The notes under the pieces are model-generated. The model made no database searches. It was not told where the DNA came from and worked only from the letters and a program-made list of their open reading frames with translations. Source: Rhizaria sp. SCN 62-66 (taxonomy: Eukaryota; Rhizaria, unplaced). Taken from it: a DNA stretch of 64,000 bases. The position numbers and the translations under genes were made by a program. Shown here piece after piece: positions 11,079 through 25,013 of this stretch. The stretch's first letter is position 1, and every line of letters begins with the position of its first letter. The stretch is taken from the NCBI GenBank assembly GCA_001724265.1, contig MEDY01000093.1:17984-81983 (forward strand). The letters run 5' to 3'.

Positions 11079-14000
11079 TCAGCAGATGACGCAGCAGCAG
11101 TCGTCCTCGCGAGCAGTGGTGTCGTGTGTGGGCTGCTCGGGTTCATCTTCCCAGTCGGAGGACGTCACCGTCGTCACCGTAGTCGTGGTCGTCGTCGTGG
11201 TCGCCTTGCGAGAGCCCTTGCCAGCGCCGTCTGCGCCATCCGCATCGTCTGCGCTGTCAGCGCCCTCAACGACATTGTCGTCGGCGGATGTTGCAGTGGC
11301 TGCAACGGTATCGCTGACGGCGTCGTTGGCGCTCGCGGTCGGAGCGTCAGTCGAGGAGGCCTCGGCGAAGCTGACGACGGCAACATCATCAGCGACAGCG
11401 GCAGCGGCGCGCTCAGGAGCTGGCTCGGCAGAGGCGGCAACAGCGACAGCGTCTTCAGCGGCGGGCTCGGGCACAGGCTCAGAGGGAGCTTGCTCAACAA
11501 TGGGCTCCGCGGGCTCCACAGCGGCTGAAGAAACCTCAGCGGAGCTTTCGGTGGCCGCCATCGCGGTCACCTCAGGCTCCGCCTCAATCACAACAGCCAC
11601 AGTGGCGTCGGCATGCGCGGGAGCTGCAGCGACGGACTCAGCCTCAGTCACCACGATTGCCTTGGAAGACTCCTGTGGTGCCGCCTCAGCGGCGGCAACT
11701 GCAACAGACTCGGACGCGACGGCGGCATCCTCGGACTCGGAAATAGCCGCCTCGGGCTCGGAGATAGCAGCCTCCGGCTCAGCGGACGTAGATGACGAAG
11801 ACTCAGTTGTAACAGCTGCAAAATATGCGACAGCTGCATCCTCCGACTCGACAACAACTGCATCGGACCCATCAGAGGACGATGACGAAGACTCGGCAGC
11901 GGCAGTAGACTCCGTCGCGACCGCAGCCTCTTCCGACTGGACAATGGTGGCGTTAGACTCAACAGCAACCGCGGGCTCAGCAGACTCAGCAGCAGCAGAC
12001 TCAGCAGCAGCAGACGAAGCGGACTTAGCAGACTCAGTACCAGTGGCAGACTCACCGTCAGCGTCCGCAGCAGACTCAGCGTCCGCAGCAGACTCAGCGA
12101 CAGCGGCAGACTCGGACTCGGCGACTGCAGCTTCAGAGTGGGAGCCGACTGTTGCGGACTCGACATCGACTGTGTCGTCAGCAGGAGCAGCAGCGGCAGA
12201 CTCAGACTCGACGTGAGCAGAGGACTCGGCCACAGCCACAGCCTCAACTGCAGCCACAGCAGCCTCGGCCTCGGCCTCGATCACAGTCTCAGGCACTGCC
12301 ACAGGCGTCGACTCGGCCTCGATCTCGAAGTCCATAAGAGGTGGCGCGGGCGCCAGCGGCTCAAAGTCGTCCAGGTCGCTAGCAGGAGCAGCCGCGGCAG
12401 TGTCGGCGGCATCCACAGTCGTTGATGAGGCCGCAATCGTGCTGAGCCCAGCGGCAGCGCGCGGGTGGCGGTTGCGCGCGTCCGCGTTGGCGTCATCGTC
12501 GTCGCTGCCGGCGTCGCTGTGGCGGCCGAACTCGTCCCCGTCGTCCTCATCCAGATGGCTCGTGCTGGCCGCGGCCACAGCGGCGGCCATCAACGCAGCC
12601 TGACTGGCAGAACCAGTGCCAGCGCCGGCGCCAGAGGCAGAGAGCGAGGGCCGCATCGTCTCGATCACAGAACGGCGGAACTCGGCTGCATCAGCGCCAG
12701 CGATGGACTCACCGCGCGTGCGCGCACCGGCCCACTCACCATCGCCGTCACCATCAGCGTCGGCATTGGCGTTGGAGGACGCGGTGACCGTGTGCAGCGG
12801 CTGCGAAAATGTGTACTGAGCAGATACGACGTCAGAGGTGGTCGTCACCTCGTCAGCGTCGAGCACAGCAACCTCAGAGAAACCGTACTTGTGTTGCGCG
12901 CTTGAAGTCGAGACCGGCACGGTCTCAGCCTCGGTCGTAACGCCAGTGCTCGAACCAGCCTCACTGAAGCCGTACTTGTGGCTGACACTCGATGCCGTCG
13001 CGGCGCCGCCAGCCGTGAAGGCGTAGCGGCCGCCGCCGTCAGCAGCACTGCGGGCAGCGTACGCGTAGCGGCCGCCGCTGGCGATGGCAGCAACGTTCGC
13101 GTAGTAGTCGGCGTCGCCTTCTTCGTGGTCATCCTCCTCGTTCTCGCCCTCGTCGCCGTCGCCGTCACCGTCGGCCTTGTCTTCGGCGATGACGTCTGTC
13201 ATGAGTCCGGCGCCGACGCCCGTGGCGAGACGCTCCTGGCGCGCGCGGCGGCGGGCGTCAGCGGCCGAGGCGGAGACTGCGAGCTGCGCGGCGTCGCGCG
13301 CTTCCTTGTCCTCGAAGCGGCGCACAGAGCGCACGTGGTCCAGCACACCTGCGCCCGTGCCCAGGCCGGCGGGGAGCCGCGCCAGGCGCTGCAGAGTCAG
13401 CATACGCGCGCGGCGCACGCGGCGGCCGGACGCGTCGTCGGCCAGCGCGGCCTCGTACGCTGCCACGCGGTCCGCAAGCGACAGCGAGACGTCACGCTGC
13501 TGGACGTCATCAGCGGCCGCGTCGGCGTTGGGGTTGGCGTTGCCGTAGTCGTCGTCGTAGAGCACGCGACGGCGCGGCGGGGGCACGGGGGTCGAGCCAA
13601 CCTCCGCGGCGGCAGTGGCAAGCGAGCGTAGCACGACGCCGAAGCGCGGCATGGCGACCGTGGTGGCGTGGTCGACCGCGTAATACGTATCGTCGTCAGC
13701 ATCGTGTTCGGCATCGTGCTCAGCGTCGGCTGCGGCGGCGCGGGCGAGGCGGGCGGCGTGTTGGAAGAAGACGGACTGCGGCAGCGTCGAGACAAAGCCC
13801 TCGAACGAAGGCTCGGAAGGTAGCACCTCGTGTGCGGTGTGGCTGGCGAAGAACCATTCGCACGCCTGCATGATCGCCCACGCCGATGAGCCGGACTTGG
13901 TGTTATCATCACTGGAATTATTGTTGTTGTTATTGTCACTGCTGCTAGAAGAAGAACTGGGTGAAACATTAAAAGAGGATGGAACAAAAGTTGAAAGAAA

Positions 14001-15788
14001 ACCTACCTGTTTAGCGGAGTACTCGAAGAAGCGCTTGCGCTCGTCGTCAGTCATGGCCTCGACGTCAACGCCCAGCGACGCTGCCATCGCGAGCCCAGCG
14101 CCGGCGCCTGCGCCGTACTTCTTCTGCTGCTCTTCAAGCAGCTGACGCGCGGCCTCAGCGGCGGCCTCGGCGGCGGCGGCGCGCGCGGCCTCATCGGCCT
14201 CGCTGTCACCGGTTCTAGACTGGCCCGCGCCCGCGTCGCCGAGCGTCGTGTCGCAAGGCGTGTCGGCCGAGTCGTTGCTCGTCGACCGCGCGAGTACAGT
14301 CGAACCGTCCGCAGCCACCGAGGCGGCGGAGCCGGAGCCCGAGCCCGCGGCGGCGTCGGCGTCGCCGCGGGAACCTGACGACATGACTGCGCAGCGGCGG
14401 CCGGAGCCGCCTGTGGACGGGCGCGGGGGACGCGCGGGGGCGCCGGCGGCACCGAGCTTCTTGCCGGTGCCGTGCGTCGCGATGCCGCCCTTGGGGGAGA
14501 CCTGGTGCTGCGCGCAAAAGGCGCCGATGTCCTCCCATTTGTTGTCGTAGCGGACAAAAAGCGAGGCTGACGTGCGCACGCCCCCAGTCTCGCCCTCACG
14601 GCCCTCGGCGGCGGCAGTCGCGGCCGCTGCGGCGGCGGCGTCGGGCCCCGTGAGCGTCTCGGTAAACTGGAAGAGACGCAGGTGCGCGGCGGCGCCGCTG
14701 CGGAAGCGGTACTCGCCGCGGAGCCTGTTGGTCGCAGCGGGCTCGTCGAAGCCGTGCGTGGAGCAAAAGGCAGTCAGCGCGGCCGCGATCTCGTGCGACG
14801 CCTGCAAAGTCAGTCCGGACGCGTCAGGGCCCTCGTTCGCGGCAGCGGCGGCGGCCTTGGCGGCAGCGTCGTTGCTGTCGGCGCCCTCACCGGCGGCCGT
14901 GCCGGCCTCGGGTCCACCTGCGGCGGCGCCGTCGGCTCCGTCCGCGTCGACCGAGTCGGCGTCCTTGAGGGCGTCGATCTGGAGCTCGATGAGCACCATC
15001 TGGGGCGGGACAACGCCGAAGGTCTTATAGGCGGAGCGCGTGAGCTCCATGATACCCAACACGACGAGGCGTTCGTCAACGAGGCCCGCAGTGGTCGAGA
15101 GCAGCTTCTCAGGCTCGAACATGTTACGGCGCTTGACGCCGAAGCTCTCGGCGGCGTTGATGAACGCCGAGACGTTCTCGTACGCCCAGGGCGAGCAGGG
15201 ACCGGCCTTCTGGTGAACGCGGCCCAGCACGGACTTTGCGTCGGGCGAGATGGCGAGCGCGAGGTCGCACAGCATCAGGCCTGTCTGCAGGCGCGGGATG
15301 AGATTGTCCATCGTCAGCACGTCGTCGCCCTCCAGCTTCAGGATGCCGTTCATCCACTCGACAACCTGCGTCTTGACGGCGAGCATTTGATCGCGACGAA
15401 GCGCGCGAATGCGGGCTGTGAGCTGGCCGAAGCGGCGCTCGCCGGCCTTGGCGTTGGCAGGGCGCAAGCCAGACACAGCGCCATCCTTGCCTTGGAGAGC
15501 TGCAACTGTGCTCTTCGTGGTTGAAAACAGCATGGAATCACGCTTGCTAAGCTCCTGCTTAAGATTGACAGCCTCGGCCTCAAGCTGGCGAACGCGCTCA
15601 CGGAGAGCCTCCTCTGCAGAAACTGAAAAATAGCAAAGTGCGAGCAAAGTCAAGACAAGATAAGAAGGGGAGTGATGAGGAGAATGCTAATTTTAGCAAT
15701 AAACCTCGGGTGCAAGTTCGTGTTTCGCCTTGAGCAAGAAAGAATAGGCGTGTGGCAGTGAGATCATACACGTACGCGACTCACTCAT
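11079..15788 (-). CDS. GAS2-like calponin-homology protein with long acidic low-complexity tail
   Basis: Two exons: 15788-15776 (ATG plus 10 nt) with a GTACGTG donor, and 15622-11079 after a TTTTTCAG acceptor, giving 1,518 residues. The join replaces an apparent start inside the intron. A short coiled coil is followed by a calponin-homology domain (about 15390-14990; KTQVVEWMNGIL, NVSAFINAAESFGV, LFEPEKLL-like) of the GAS2/spectraplakin single-CH type. About 100 residues later comes a GAR-like region (14740-14520; LRGEYRFRSG...LFVRYDNKWEDIGAFC). Together these predict actin-microtubule cross-linking. The remaining ~1,000 residues are mostly Ala/Ser/Glu repeats. The last residues, CCCVIC, form a possible CaaX prenylation signal. 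An AT-rich stretch at 14006-13896 may be a retained 111-nt intron (see findings). Confidence 0.75.
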
Positions 15789-16220
15789 TGTGTTAATCTC
15801 TGAGACGGAGTCTGTCTAAAGGAGGCAAGAAGCGAAGTAGGGAGGGGAGGCACGTGCCAAAGTTAGAGTGTCATTATGAGCACATTGTTCGCATATTCCG
15901 CAAATACAACTTTAAAATAATAGAGAAAAACGTTGCGGAATAACATTTTATTGTGATTTGGCTCTATCTGTACTCGGGTGAAGCTTTTAAATCAAAAGTG
16001 CTTTTGGGTTCTTGGACGCGTGCTCTCTGCCGCGCTTCGGCATCCAAGCCGACGGTCAAATGGCAAAATATACAAAATGAGGCGAAATCGTCATGTAATT
16101 CCAGGTAAAAGGCATAATCTGTGCATGTAGGATCTAAGTTGGGCTAGTGTATCAGTATTCACAATTATTATTACAGTTGACTCATTTTTCGGACAATATA
16201 TCAGTGCTTTCCTTTGCACG
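15789..16220. other. Intergenic, AT-rich
   Basis: This contains the promoter side of the GAS2-like gene and the 3' flank of ADAT2. I see no additional gene. Confidence 0.55.
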
Positions 16221-17749
<1,529 letters not shown>

Positions 17750-20700
17750 ATGAGGCGCCCTCAGCTACAGCCAGCGCCGCGTGTGGCTACGCGCTGTCTT
17801 AACCTGATACGCATGCTCCCCTTAATCGTCCCGCTATTCTTCCTTCTGAAAGAGATTCTGGTACGTTCCTCCGCTTGTGCCCCTACCTTTCCCACTGCTG
17901 CCGCGGTTTAAATCTTATCTTAGTCCAACTCTCACTGCCCTTTCTATGATTTCTGTATTTTTGCAGCCATACGTCACGTCGATCCCTGACGAGACGATCC
18001 AGGTGCCTGTCGTCTTCACCACCCCACGCGCACCGCTGACAGTGCCGACAGCAGTGCAGCCGCTCAAAACAGCGCCGCTGTCTGCCTCCACCTCCACAGC
18101 AGCCACAAACGTTCTGTACACCACTGCCACGAGTTTGCTTGACGCGCGCCTGCTTACTCCCGCGCCGCTGCGCCCCCGCATGCTTCCTGTTGCCGCCTCT
18201 GCCACCACACGCACTACCGCTACATCCGCGACTGCGAATGATGCGGCTGCTGCCGCCGCTGCCGCCGCGACTGCGGCCACAGTCGCGGCCGAGCCCGAGA
18301 TGGACCCGTTTGCGTTGCCGCCGCCACTAGTGCAGTCCGCGCTGGCAGCGGACGACGCGCGCGGCTCGCGTTTCCTCTCTCGCTATATGTTCCTGCCGCT
18401 GCGAGAGCACGTTTACACCTTCCGCCGCGCGCGCGCCGCCGCCGCCGCTGCCGCCGGGGTGCTGCCCTCCGCCGTGCCCGCCGCGCTGGCGCGCGCGCTG
18501 CCCCGCGCTCCCGCCGCCGCCCGCGCCGCCCGCGCGCGCGCACACGCTGGCCAGGACGTTTACTCAGGCGCGTGGCGATACATCCCAGCCACGAACAAGC
18601 ACATCGACGCAGCTCCCAGTGAATACCACCACGACGACGATGATGAAGATGGCGATGATGGCGATGATGACCCGGTGCTTGCGTCCGCGCCTGCCGCGGC
18701 CGAGGTGGCGGCTGCAGAGGCCGCGGCGGCTCTGGCGCGGGCCCGCGCGCTGCTGCCGCCGACGGCCACGCCCACAGTCGCGACTCTGACTGACGCCGGC
18801 CTCACCACTGCTCCAAAGCAGGGCGGTGATGAGCGACAGCAGGGCGACGCCGCTGCGCAGCCGGCTTTCAGTGGTGAGGCGCACGTGCTGGCGCTGTGTG
18901 CGGTGGCGTTTCCAGAGCAATTCCCCTTGCTCCTGCTTCCTTCGCAGACTCCCGACCGGTTTGTGTTCGCCAATGAAACCGACACCGAGACCGATGTCGC
19001 GAGTGATGCTGCGTTTGCGGGGGACCAGTGGGTCGCTGCCGTGCGCGCTCACCTTCTGGCGCCGCCCAAGCACGAGGCAAGCACTGGCGCTGGCGCTGGC
19101 GGGCGCGGCCGCGGGGGCCGCAAGCAGAAGTCTCGGCGAGGCTCGCGCGCGCGCGCACCGTGGTCGCTGTACCCCGTGGTGGCGCTCGAGGCCGCCGCGG
19201 ACTGGGCCGTTGCCGCCCGCGCTGCGGCGGTCGCCATAGCACTCGCACAGCCCACTTGCCCCGCCAACTCCAGCGACACTGACAGCGGTCAAGACGGCGA
19301 TAGCATCAGCAGCGTCGACACCTCTCCCACGGAGGGCGTCGTGTCGCTCGACTGGTGGGCTGGCCCCGCCACCGCGGCGCTGCTACGCCAGTGCGCGCGT
19401 GCCGACGGCGGCTGGGCGCGCGGCACCGACCCCGCGCTCATCACTCGATGCGCGGCGCTGGAGCCGTTGCTGGCCACGCAGCGCGCGACGGGCGCCGTGG
19501 TCACTCCGCCCGCGCTTACGGGCTGGACTGCGGCCGCATCGGCCTGCGCGCGCGCGCACGCACCGTACCGCCGCCGCCGCGCGCGCGAAGCCGTTGCTGC
19601 TGCACGCAAAGCCGCCGCTGTCGCGCGTACAGCCACTGGCACTGCTATCTCAAGCGATAGCGCGGAGGCGGATACGCCCCTTGAGAGCCACGCGACGGCG
19701 TCGGCGACTGTGAGCTCAGTGTTTAGTACCAGTTTGGACCCATTCGCGGTGCTGCGCAGTGCGGTTGATACCGTCGCAGCCGCAGTCCGCACCGCGCCGC
19801 TGCGCCTACTCGCCCTTGCGATGCCCTCACGGCGCTCGGCGCTTGCGACTGCGACCGCGCGGCGGTCCGCGGCCGAGCCGGCGACTGAGAGCGCGGCGCG
19901 CGCGGAGTGGGCAGCCGCGACGCATGCGCTGCACTTGGCCACGCTGCTCGCGCGCGCCGCGGCCGCTGCGCGTCTCCGCGTCGACACCGTGGCCGTCTTC
20001 GCGGGCATCTCGCCAGCCGCGACCGCTGCCGCGGCTGCGACCAGTGCCGCGACCCCGGCGGCGAATGATACCTTTGTCGACGACGGGCTGCGCGCTGTCA
20101 TTGCGCGCTTCGCGCTGGGCGACGCGGAGGAGCTCGTGCGCGACGCGCGCGTGTTTGCAGGCTCCGCGCCCGCGCTGGCGCCCGCGCTGCGGCCTGCCGA
20201 GAGAGGCGGCGGCGGTAGTGGCAGTGCGAACAACGCAGTGCGCGCCGCGGCGCTGGCGCTTGCGCACGGGCCCGCGCGCTACGATGGCGTTGCCGTTGCC
20301 ACTCAGCTGCCGCGCCGCGGCCGCGAGGGCGACGACGACCTCGCGATGGGCGCTGGCGCTGGCGCTGGTGCTGGTGCGGGGGCGAATACTGCCGGCGGCG
20401 CAAGTGATATTTTCGGGGCAGTACGGCCGATCGCTGATCTCGAAGTGGCAGCTGAGGTTGAGCGCCGTCTCCGCGGCCCACGCACGGCTCAGTCACAGTT
20501 ACTGCCGCAGGATAACGCGGCTGTGCCGCGGGCTGAGGAGCGCGGCGCACTGGCGGAGCTGTGGGAGCTGCTGGGCGAAGTCAAGGATGAGTTGGTGTCC
20601 GCACTCACAGCGCCCGCGATGCCCGCTGGCGAGACTGACGGGCGCGAGTGGCTCATGCCCGGCGAGCGCAACTCTGTCGGGCTTGAGGCTGAGGCTCCGC

Positions 20701-23700
20701 ATGAACACGGACAGGACCATGAACATGAACACGAGCGTGATGGCGATGAGCACGAACATGATGCTGTTGACTTGGAGCAAGAGGCTGCAAGGCAGGCTGC
20801 AAAGACGCAGTACCACGAGAGCGATAGCACCAAGACGTCGGCGTCCGATAATGCTTCCGACAACAAACCCGCAACTACGAGTGAGACTATTCGCGCCACT
20901 GAGCCCAAGACCACCGCGGCCGCCGAGGCGGAGGAGCAACCCGACTCTGCGACTGCGTACGTGCGCGGCCTGGGCCGCGGCTCGCGACTGTTGAGCGCGA
21001 CCCCGCTGCCCGCGGGCGGCGCCGTCGTCGCCACCGCGCGCTCGCGCGACGGGGAGTGGTTCCTTGCCATCACGCGTCAGTTCGCGCCGATCGACGGCCC
21101 TTACACAGGCGCTGTTGGTGAGCACCCACCGTACGCGCTCACGGTCGTGCGCTTCTTCCCCGAGACTTCTGCGCGCGCGCGGTCGCCGCTGGTGACGACG
21201 GTGCCGCTGGCGGGGCTGTCCGGCGCGCCGACCGCGCTGGCGGTGGCGGCGACGCCCGTGTGTGCCGACTCCGCGTGTGCGCCGCTGTACACCCACCAGG
21301 CCGTGCTTCACGAGGCGCTGGGCGCGGCCACTCTTGTCGCAGTGCCTTTCGTGCTCACCGCCGCCGCTGCCGCGGATATCGCCGCAGGAGACGCCGCGAC
21401 GAGAGACGCTACGCTGGCAGTGCGCGTGGCGCCCCCGCGCGTGTGGGTACGGTCTGGCCCGCTGGAGCGCGGCGCCGTGGCGTGGCTGCCGCCCGACAGT
21501 GCAATGGGCGATTTGACCGTCGACGCGCTCGTGCCGGTCACCAGTGCCGTTGCTGCGAACTTGCCTGGGATTGGCCACGCGGTCATTGCCAGTGAGAAGA
21601 TCGCCGCTGTCACCACCGACACAAAGTACGTCGCATAACTGGCTCATCGTGTTTTTAAACTCTGGTGTATTTGATATAACCTCACAATGCTATCTTTATT
21701 TTCTATTTTATCACGATTTTTTTTCTAGCATTGACAACACGCTGTACCAGCAAAGCGTGCACGTATATTCGTTGCAGCTGACCGTGGCACCCGCTGCGAT
21801 GCCACTTGACGCTGCCGCAGCGTACACACAGGCACAACGGCTTGACATCGACACGATTCACGCGCCCAGCATGGCCTCCTGGGCCTGGGCACCCGCTCTC
21901 AGCAACACAACAATGAACTCAAACAACATGAGCGCGAGTTGTGTGAACGAGACGGTGATGTCACGCTGGCGGCGTATCGAGACTGTACTCGTGCTTTCGC
22001 CGCGCGCAACACCCGCGTTGCGGCGGCCGGGCCGCGTGGGCGGTCTGCCGCTGCCCGCGGTGCTCTCCGCGGCCGCGCCCGACGCCGCAGCGACGTCTGT
22101 GATGTTGATCGGCACGCAGATGCTCACGCTCGACAGCGCGCGCGAGACGCGTCCGCTCACGGTCACCGCGTCGGGTCCCCAGGCGGGCTCCGAGGAGGCC
22201 GATGACGCGGCGGCGGCGGGCGACGACCCGGCGTCGTTCGTGGCTGCCGCGCTGTCCGCGCGCGGTGACATGCTCGCGCTCGCTGACTCCAGCTCCACCA
22301 TCGCGCTGCTCTCACGGCCCGCGATTGTGCCGACGCCGCGCGCGCGGGCCGCGCGGGGCCGTCGCCGCGGGCGCGCGTTGGAGCCGACGGGGTGGCGCGC
22401 GCGCGAGCTGCGCGCGCGCGAGCTGCGCGCGGCGCGGCTGCCCGCGGCGACGCGGCTGCGCGGCGCGGCGGGCAGCGCGAACGGCGCGCTCGATGCCGCG
22501 CGCGATGCTGTTGCCGGTGCGTGGGCCGCCACGGCCGCGCTGGCCGAGGCGCAGCGCGACCTGGCGATGCCCGGGGCGCTCACGGGCTATGCTGAGCTGA
22601 TCGGCGGCGCAAGAGGCGTAAGCACCTATGCTCAGGACGGCGAGGGCGACTATGAGGGCGAGGATGAGGATGGCGCAGTGGCGACAGCCCCCGCTGGAGC
22701 AGTGCCTTCGACGCTGCGACCCCCAACCATGCGCAGTGACACCGGCAACAACAGCAGTGAGAGCGCTAACGTCTTCCGCGCGCACCCGCTGTCCGACGGA
22801 CGCAACCTGTTCCACTCCTCCGGCGCGGCCATGGGCGAGCTCGCGCCCGACGCCGACGCGACTGCCGCGGCGGCTGCGCCTGCCAGCGCCCTGGACAAGC
22901 GGCGCGCGCCGGCGTGGAGCGTGCACTCGCAGCTGCAGCTGCCGCCCGCGCTGCGCGGCCACCGCCTGCGCGCGCTGTGGCTGCTGGAGACCACGGCGCA
23001 GCCCGCACTCCGCGCGCTACCGGCCCCCGCGGCGCCACTGACCTCCACAACTGTGGTCGCGTTCACGGCCGAGGGGCTTGTCACGGCGTTCGACCTCACG
23101 CCCGCGCTCGACACACCCCCGCGCCGCGCGTTTGCGCCCGTCGCCGCAGCCGCTGCGCCTTCGCTGCGCGCTGCTGATAGCGCTGGTTCCGCTGGCGCCG
23201 GTGTGGCTGTGCAGCCGGCGCTGGACGCGTTGCGCACACGCTATCCATACACCACATTGCCGGACCCTGCTTTCTCAACACTGCCCGCGCCTGATGTTTC
23301 CACCACAACCGCACCCGCGATCGGGACTGGGACAGAGACAGCGAAGGGCAAGTCCAATAGCGCTGTTGGTGCTGTAACTGCGGCCGCCGACGCCGCCGCT
23401 GCTGCTGCGCGTCGCGCTCCTACGACAGGGATGCCCGAGGACGGTCTGTGGCTGCCGCGTGCAGTGACGCCGCTGCCGCTGCCGTGCTTTGCGCTGCTTT
23501 CTTGGGTGCGCGCGGGGCAGGACCCCGAAGCCCAGCTGCTGCCGCTGCTGCCCGCGTGTCTGCTCGCGTCCTGGGGCGGGATCCTGCGCCACGTTCTGCG
23601 CACCGCCGCAGGCACCGCGCTGCGCGGCAAGCTCGCCGCCGTGCCCGCCGCCTCGGCGCGCGCGCTGCGGCTCGCAATGCGCGGCGCGCTGGCCCGTCTG

Positions 23701-24693
23701 ACGCCGCTCGTCGCCGCGCTGAGTCCCGACGAGTCCGCGACCACTGCGACGCGCGTGGCGTGGGCTGTGCACGCTGCGATGGCGCGAGCGGGCGAGATCG
23801 CCGGTCCGGCCTCGGCCGCGCCCGCGCGCGCACTCGCCCGCGCGCGCGCGGGCCACGGGTTCTTCGCCGAGGGCTGGGGACTGCTGGCGTGGCTCGACTG
23901 GCTCGCCGCGTGGGCCGGGTTCGCGCTGCCCGCGCCGCCCACGGCCGAGGACGACGGCATCTACGCGCGCGCAGTCGCCGCGGGCGAGACACCCGCGCTG
24001 CCCACGGGCGGCTGGGCGACGGAGGATCTGGCGACCGCACTGAGGGAGGCGCTGGACGCGATCGGGCCAGACACTGCCGGCAGCGCGGCGGATGGGTTCG
24101 CGATCAACTTCGTGTACACACCCGAGGACGACGACGCGGACGCTGACGCGGACGTCATGGCCGACAGCGATTTGGGCCTGGGCGCTCAGAGTCAAAGCCA
24201 GGGCGCGGGTGTGACGGGGCGTGGGCGCGGTCACACCAGTCGCGGACAGCAGCAGGAGACTGAGCGCGATCACGACGGCGGCGACGACGACGAGGAAGAC
24301 TAGGAGGCCGCGGCCGGACTCGTGGCGCGCGCGCTGTCGACCGCAATGGGCTCGATGATCGGCGCGTTCGTGCTGTTCGTGCTCGCGTCCTCAGTCGCCG
24401 CGCTGTTGCCGCACCGCCGGGTGCTGCGCAGGCTCCAGGGCCGGCCGGACGAGGAACCCGCTGCCGCTGCAGTTGCCGCTGCTGCTGTTGTTGCACCCGC
24501 TCCCGTTCAAGCTGCTGCTGTGGCTGATGCTCCTGCCTCGGATGCTGCTGCGGCCCCCGCTGCTGGTGCGGCTGCAGAGGAAGAGGAGGATGGCGCTCTC
24601 CGTGCTAGTTTAAACGATGATGATGGCGCACATCTTGCGCTGGGTGAGAGTGAATACGTGGCCTCGATTACAATTGAGTCGCATGAGCTGTAA
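17750..24693 (+). CDS. Giant membrane-anchored protein of unknown function with one in-frame TAG
   Basis: Three exons: 17750-17860 (donor GTACGTT), 17967-21625 (acceptor TTTTTGCAG; donor GTACGTC) and 21729-24693 (acceptor TTTTTTTTCTAG). All phases match, giving 2,244 residues if the TAG at 24301-24303 is read. A basic N-terminus is followed by a hydrophobic signal peptide or anchor (RMLPLIVPLFFLLKEIL). A very long Ala/Arg-rich body follows, with a His/Glu/Asp-rich run at about 20697-20770. The better-structured part (about 20960-22320) has beta-rich repeats reminiscent of a propeller (WFLAITRQF, VLVLSP, DMLALADSSSTIALLS). After the TAG a clear membrane helix (MGSMIGAFVLFVLASSVAALL) and a basic stop-transfer (HRRVLRRLQGR) occur, so type I topology in the secretory pathway is inferred. 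I do not recognise the family. Confidence 0.7.
24301..24303 (+). other. In-frame TAG just before the C-terminal membrane helix
   Basis: TAG follows an Asp/Glu run; 129 more codons remain open in the same frame, including a membrane helix, up to a TAA at 24691-24693. Confidence 0.85.
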
Positions 24694-25013
24694 ACTTTCC
24701 GTGCCGTAAGGCGAAACGACTCATTGGAGTTGTGTGTATTTAAGATTTTATTGAACTGTCTTGTTATTCTTTTTTATTTCTCGGTGTTCATGGGCCCGAG
24801 CTTGCTTTATCTATTCGCTACTTAGCTTCCACACACAGAGACTGTTGGCACGCACTACCGTCGTTATAAACAACGCACACATGCACACGAGTGCCGCTGC
24901 AGTCGCACTTAACCAATACAACAGAGAATATTCTTCACTGTCTCACCATATATCGCGAATGCAACACATTCCACTTTGTACAAACGGATAATACACGTAG
25001 CTACAATTGGTGC
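24694..25013. other. Convergent intergenic spacer
   Basis: This is the AT-rich 3' flank of both neighbours. I see nothing in it. Confidence 0.6.

Noticed and set aside
15623-15653. Start of the GAS2-like protein at an ATG at 15653 (MTLLALCYF...)
   Set aside because: That stretch is the T-rich end of an intron; a 13-nt first exon with a GTACGTG donor gives a better join.
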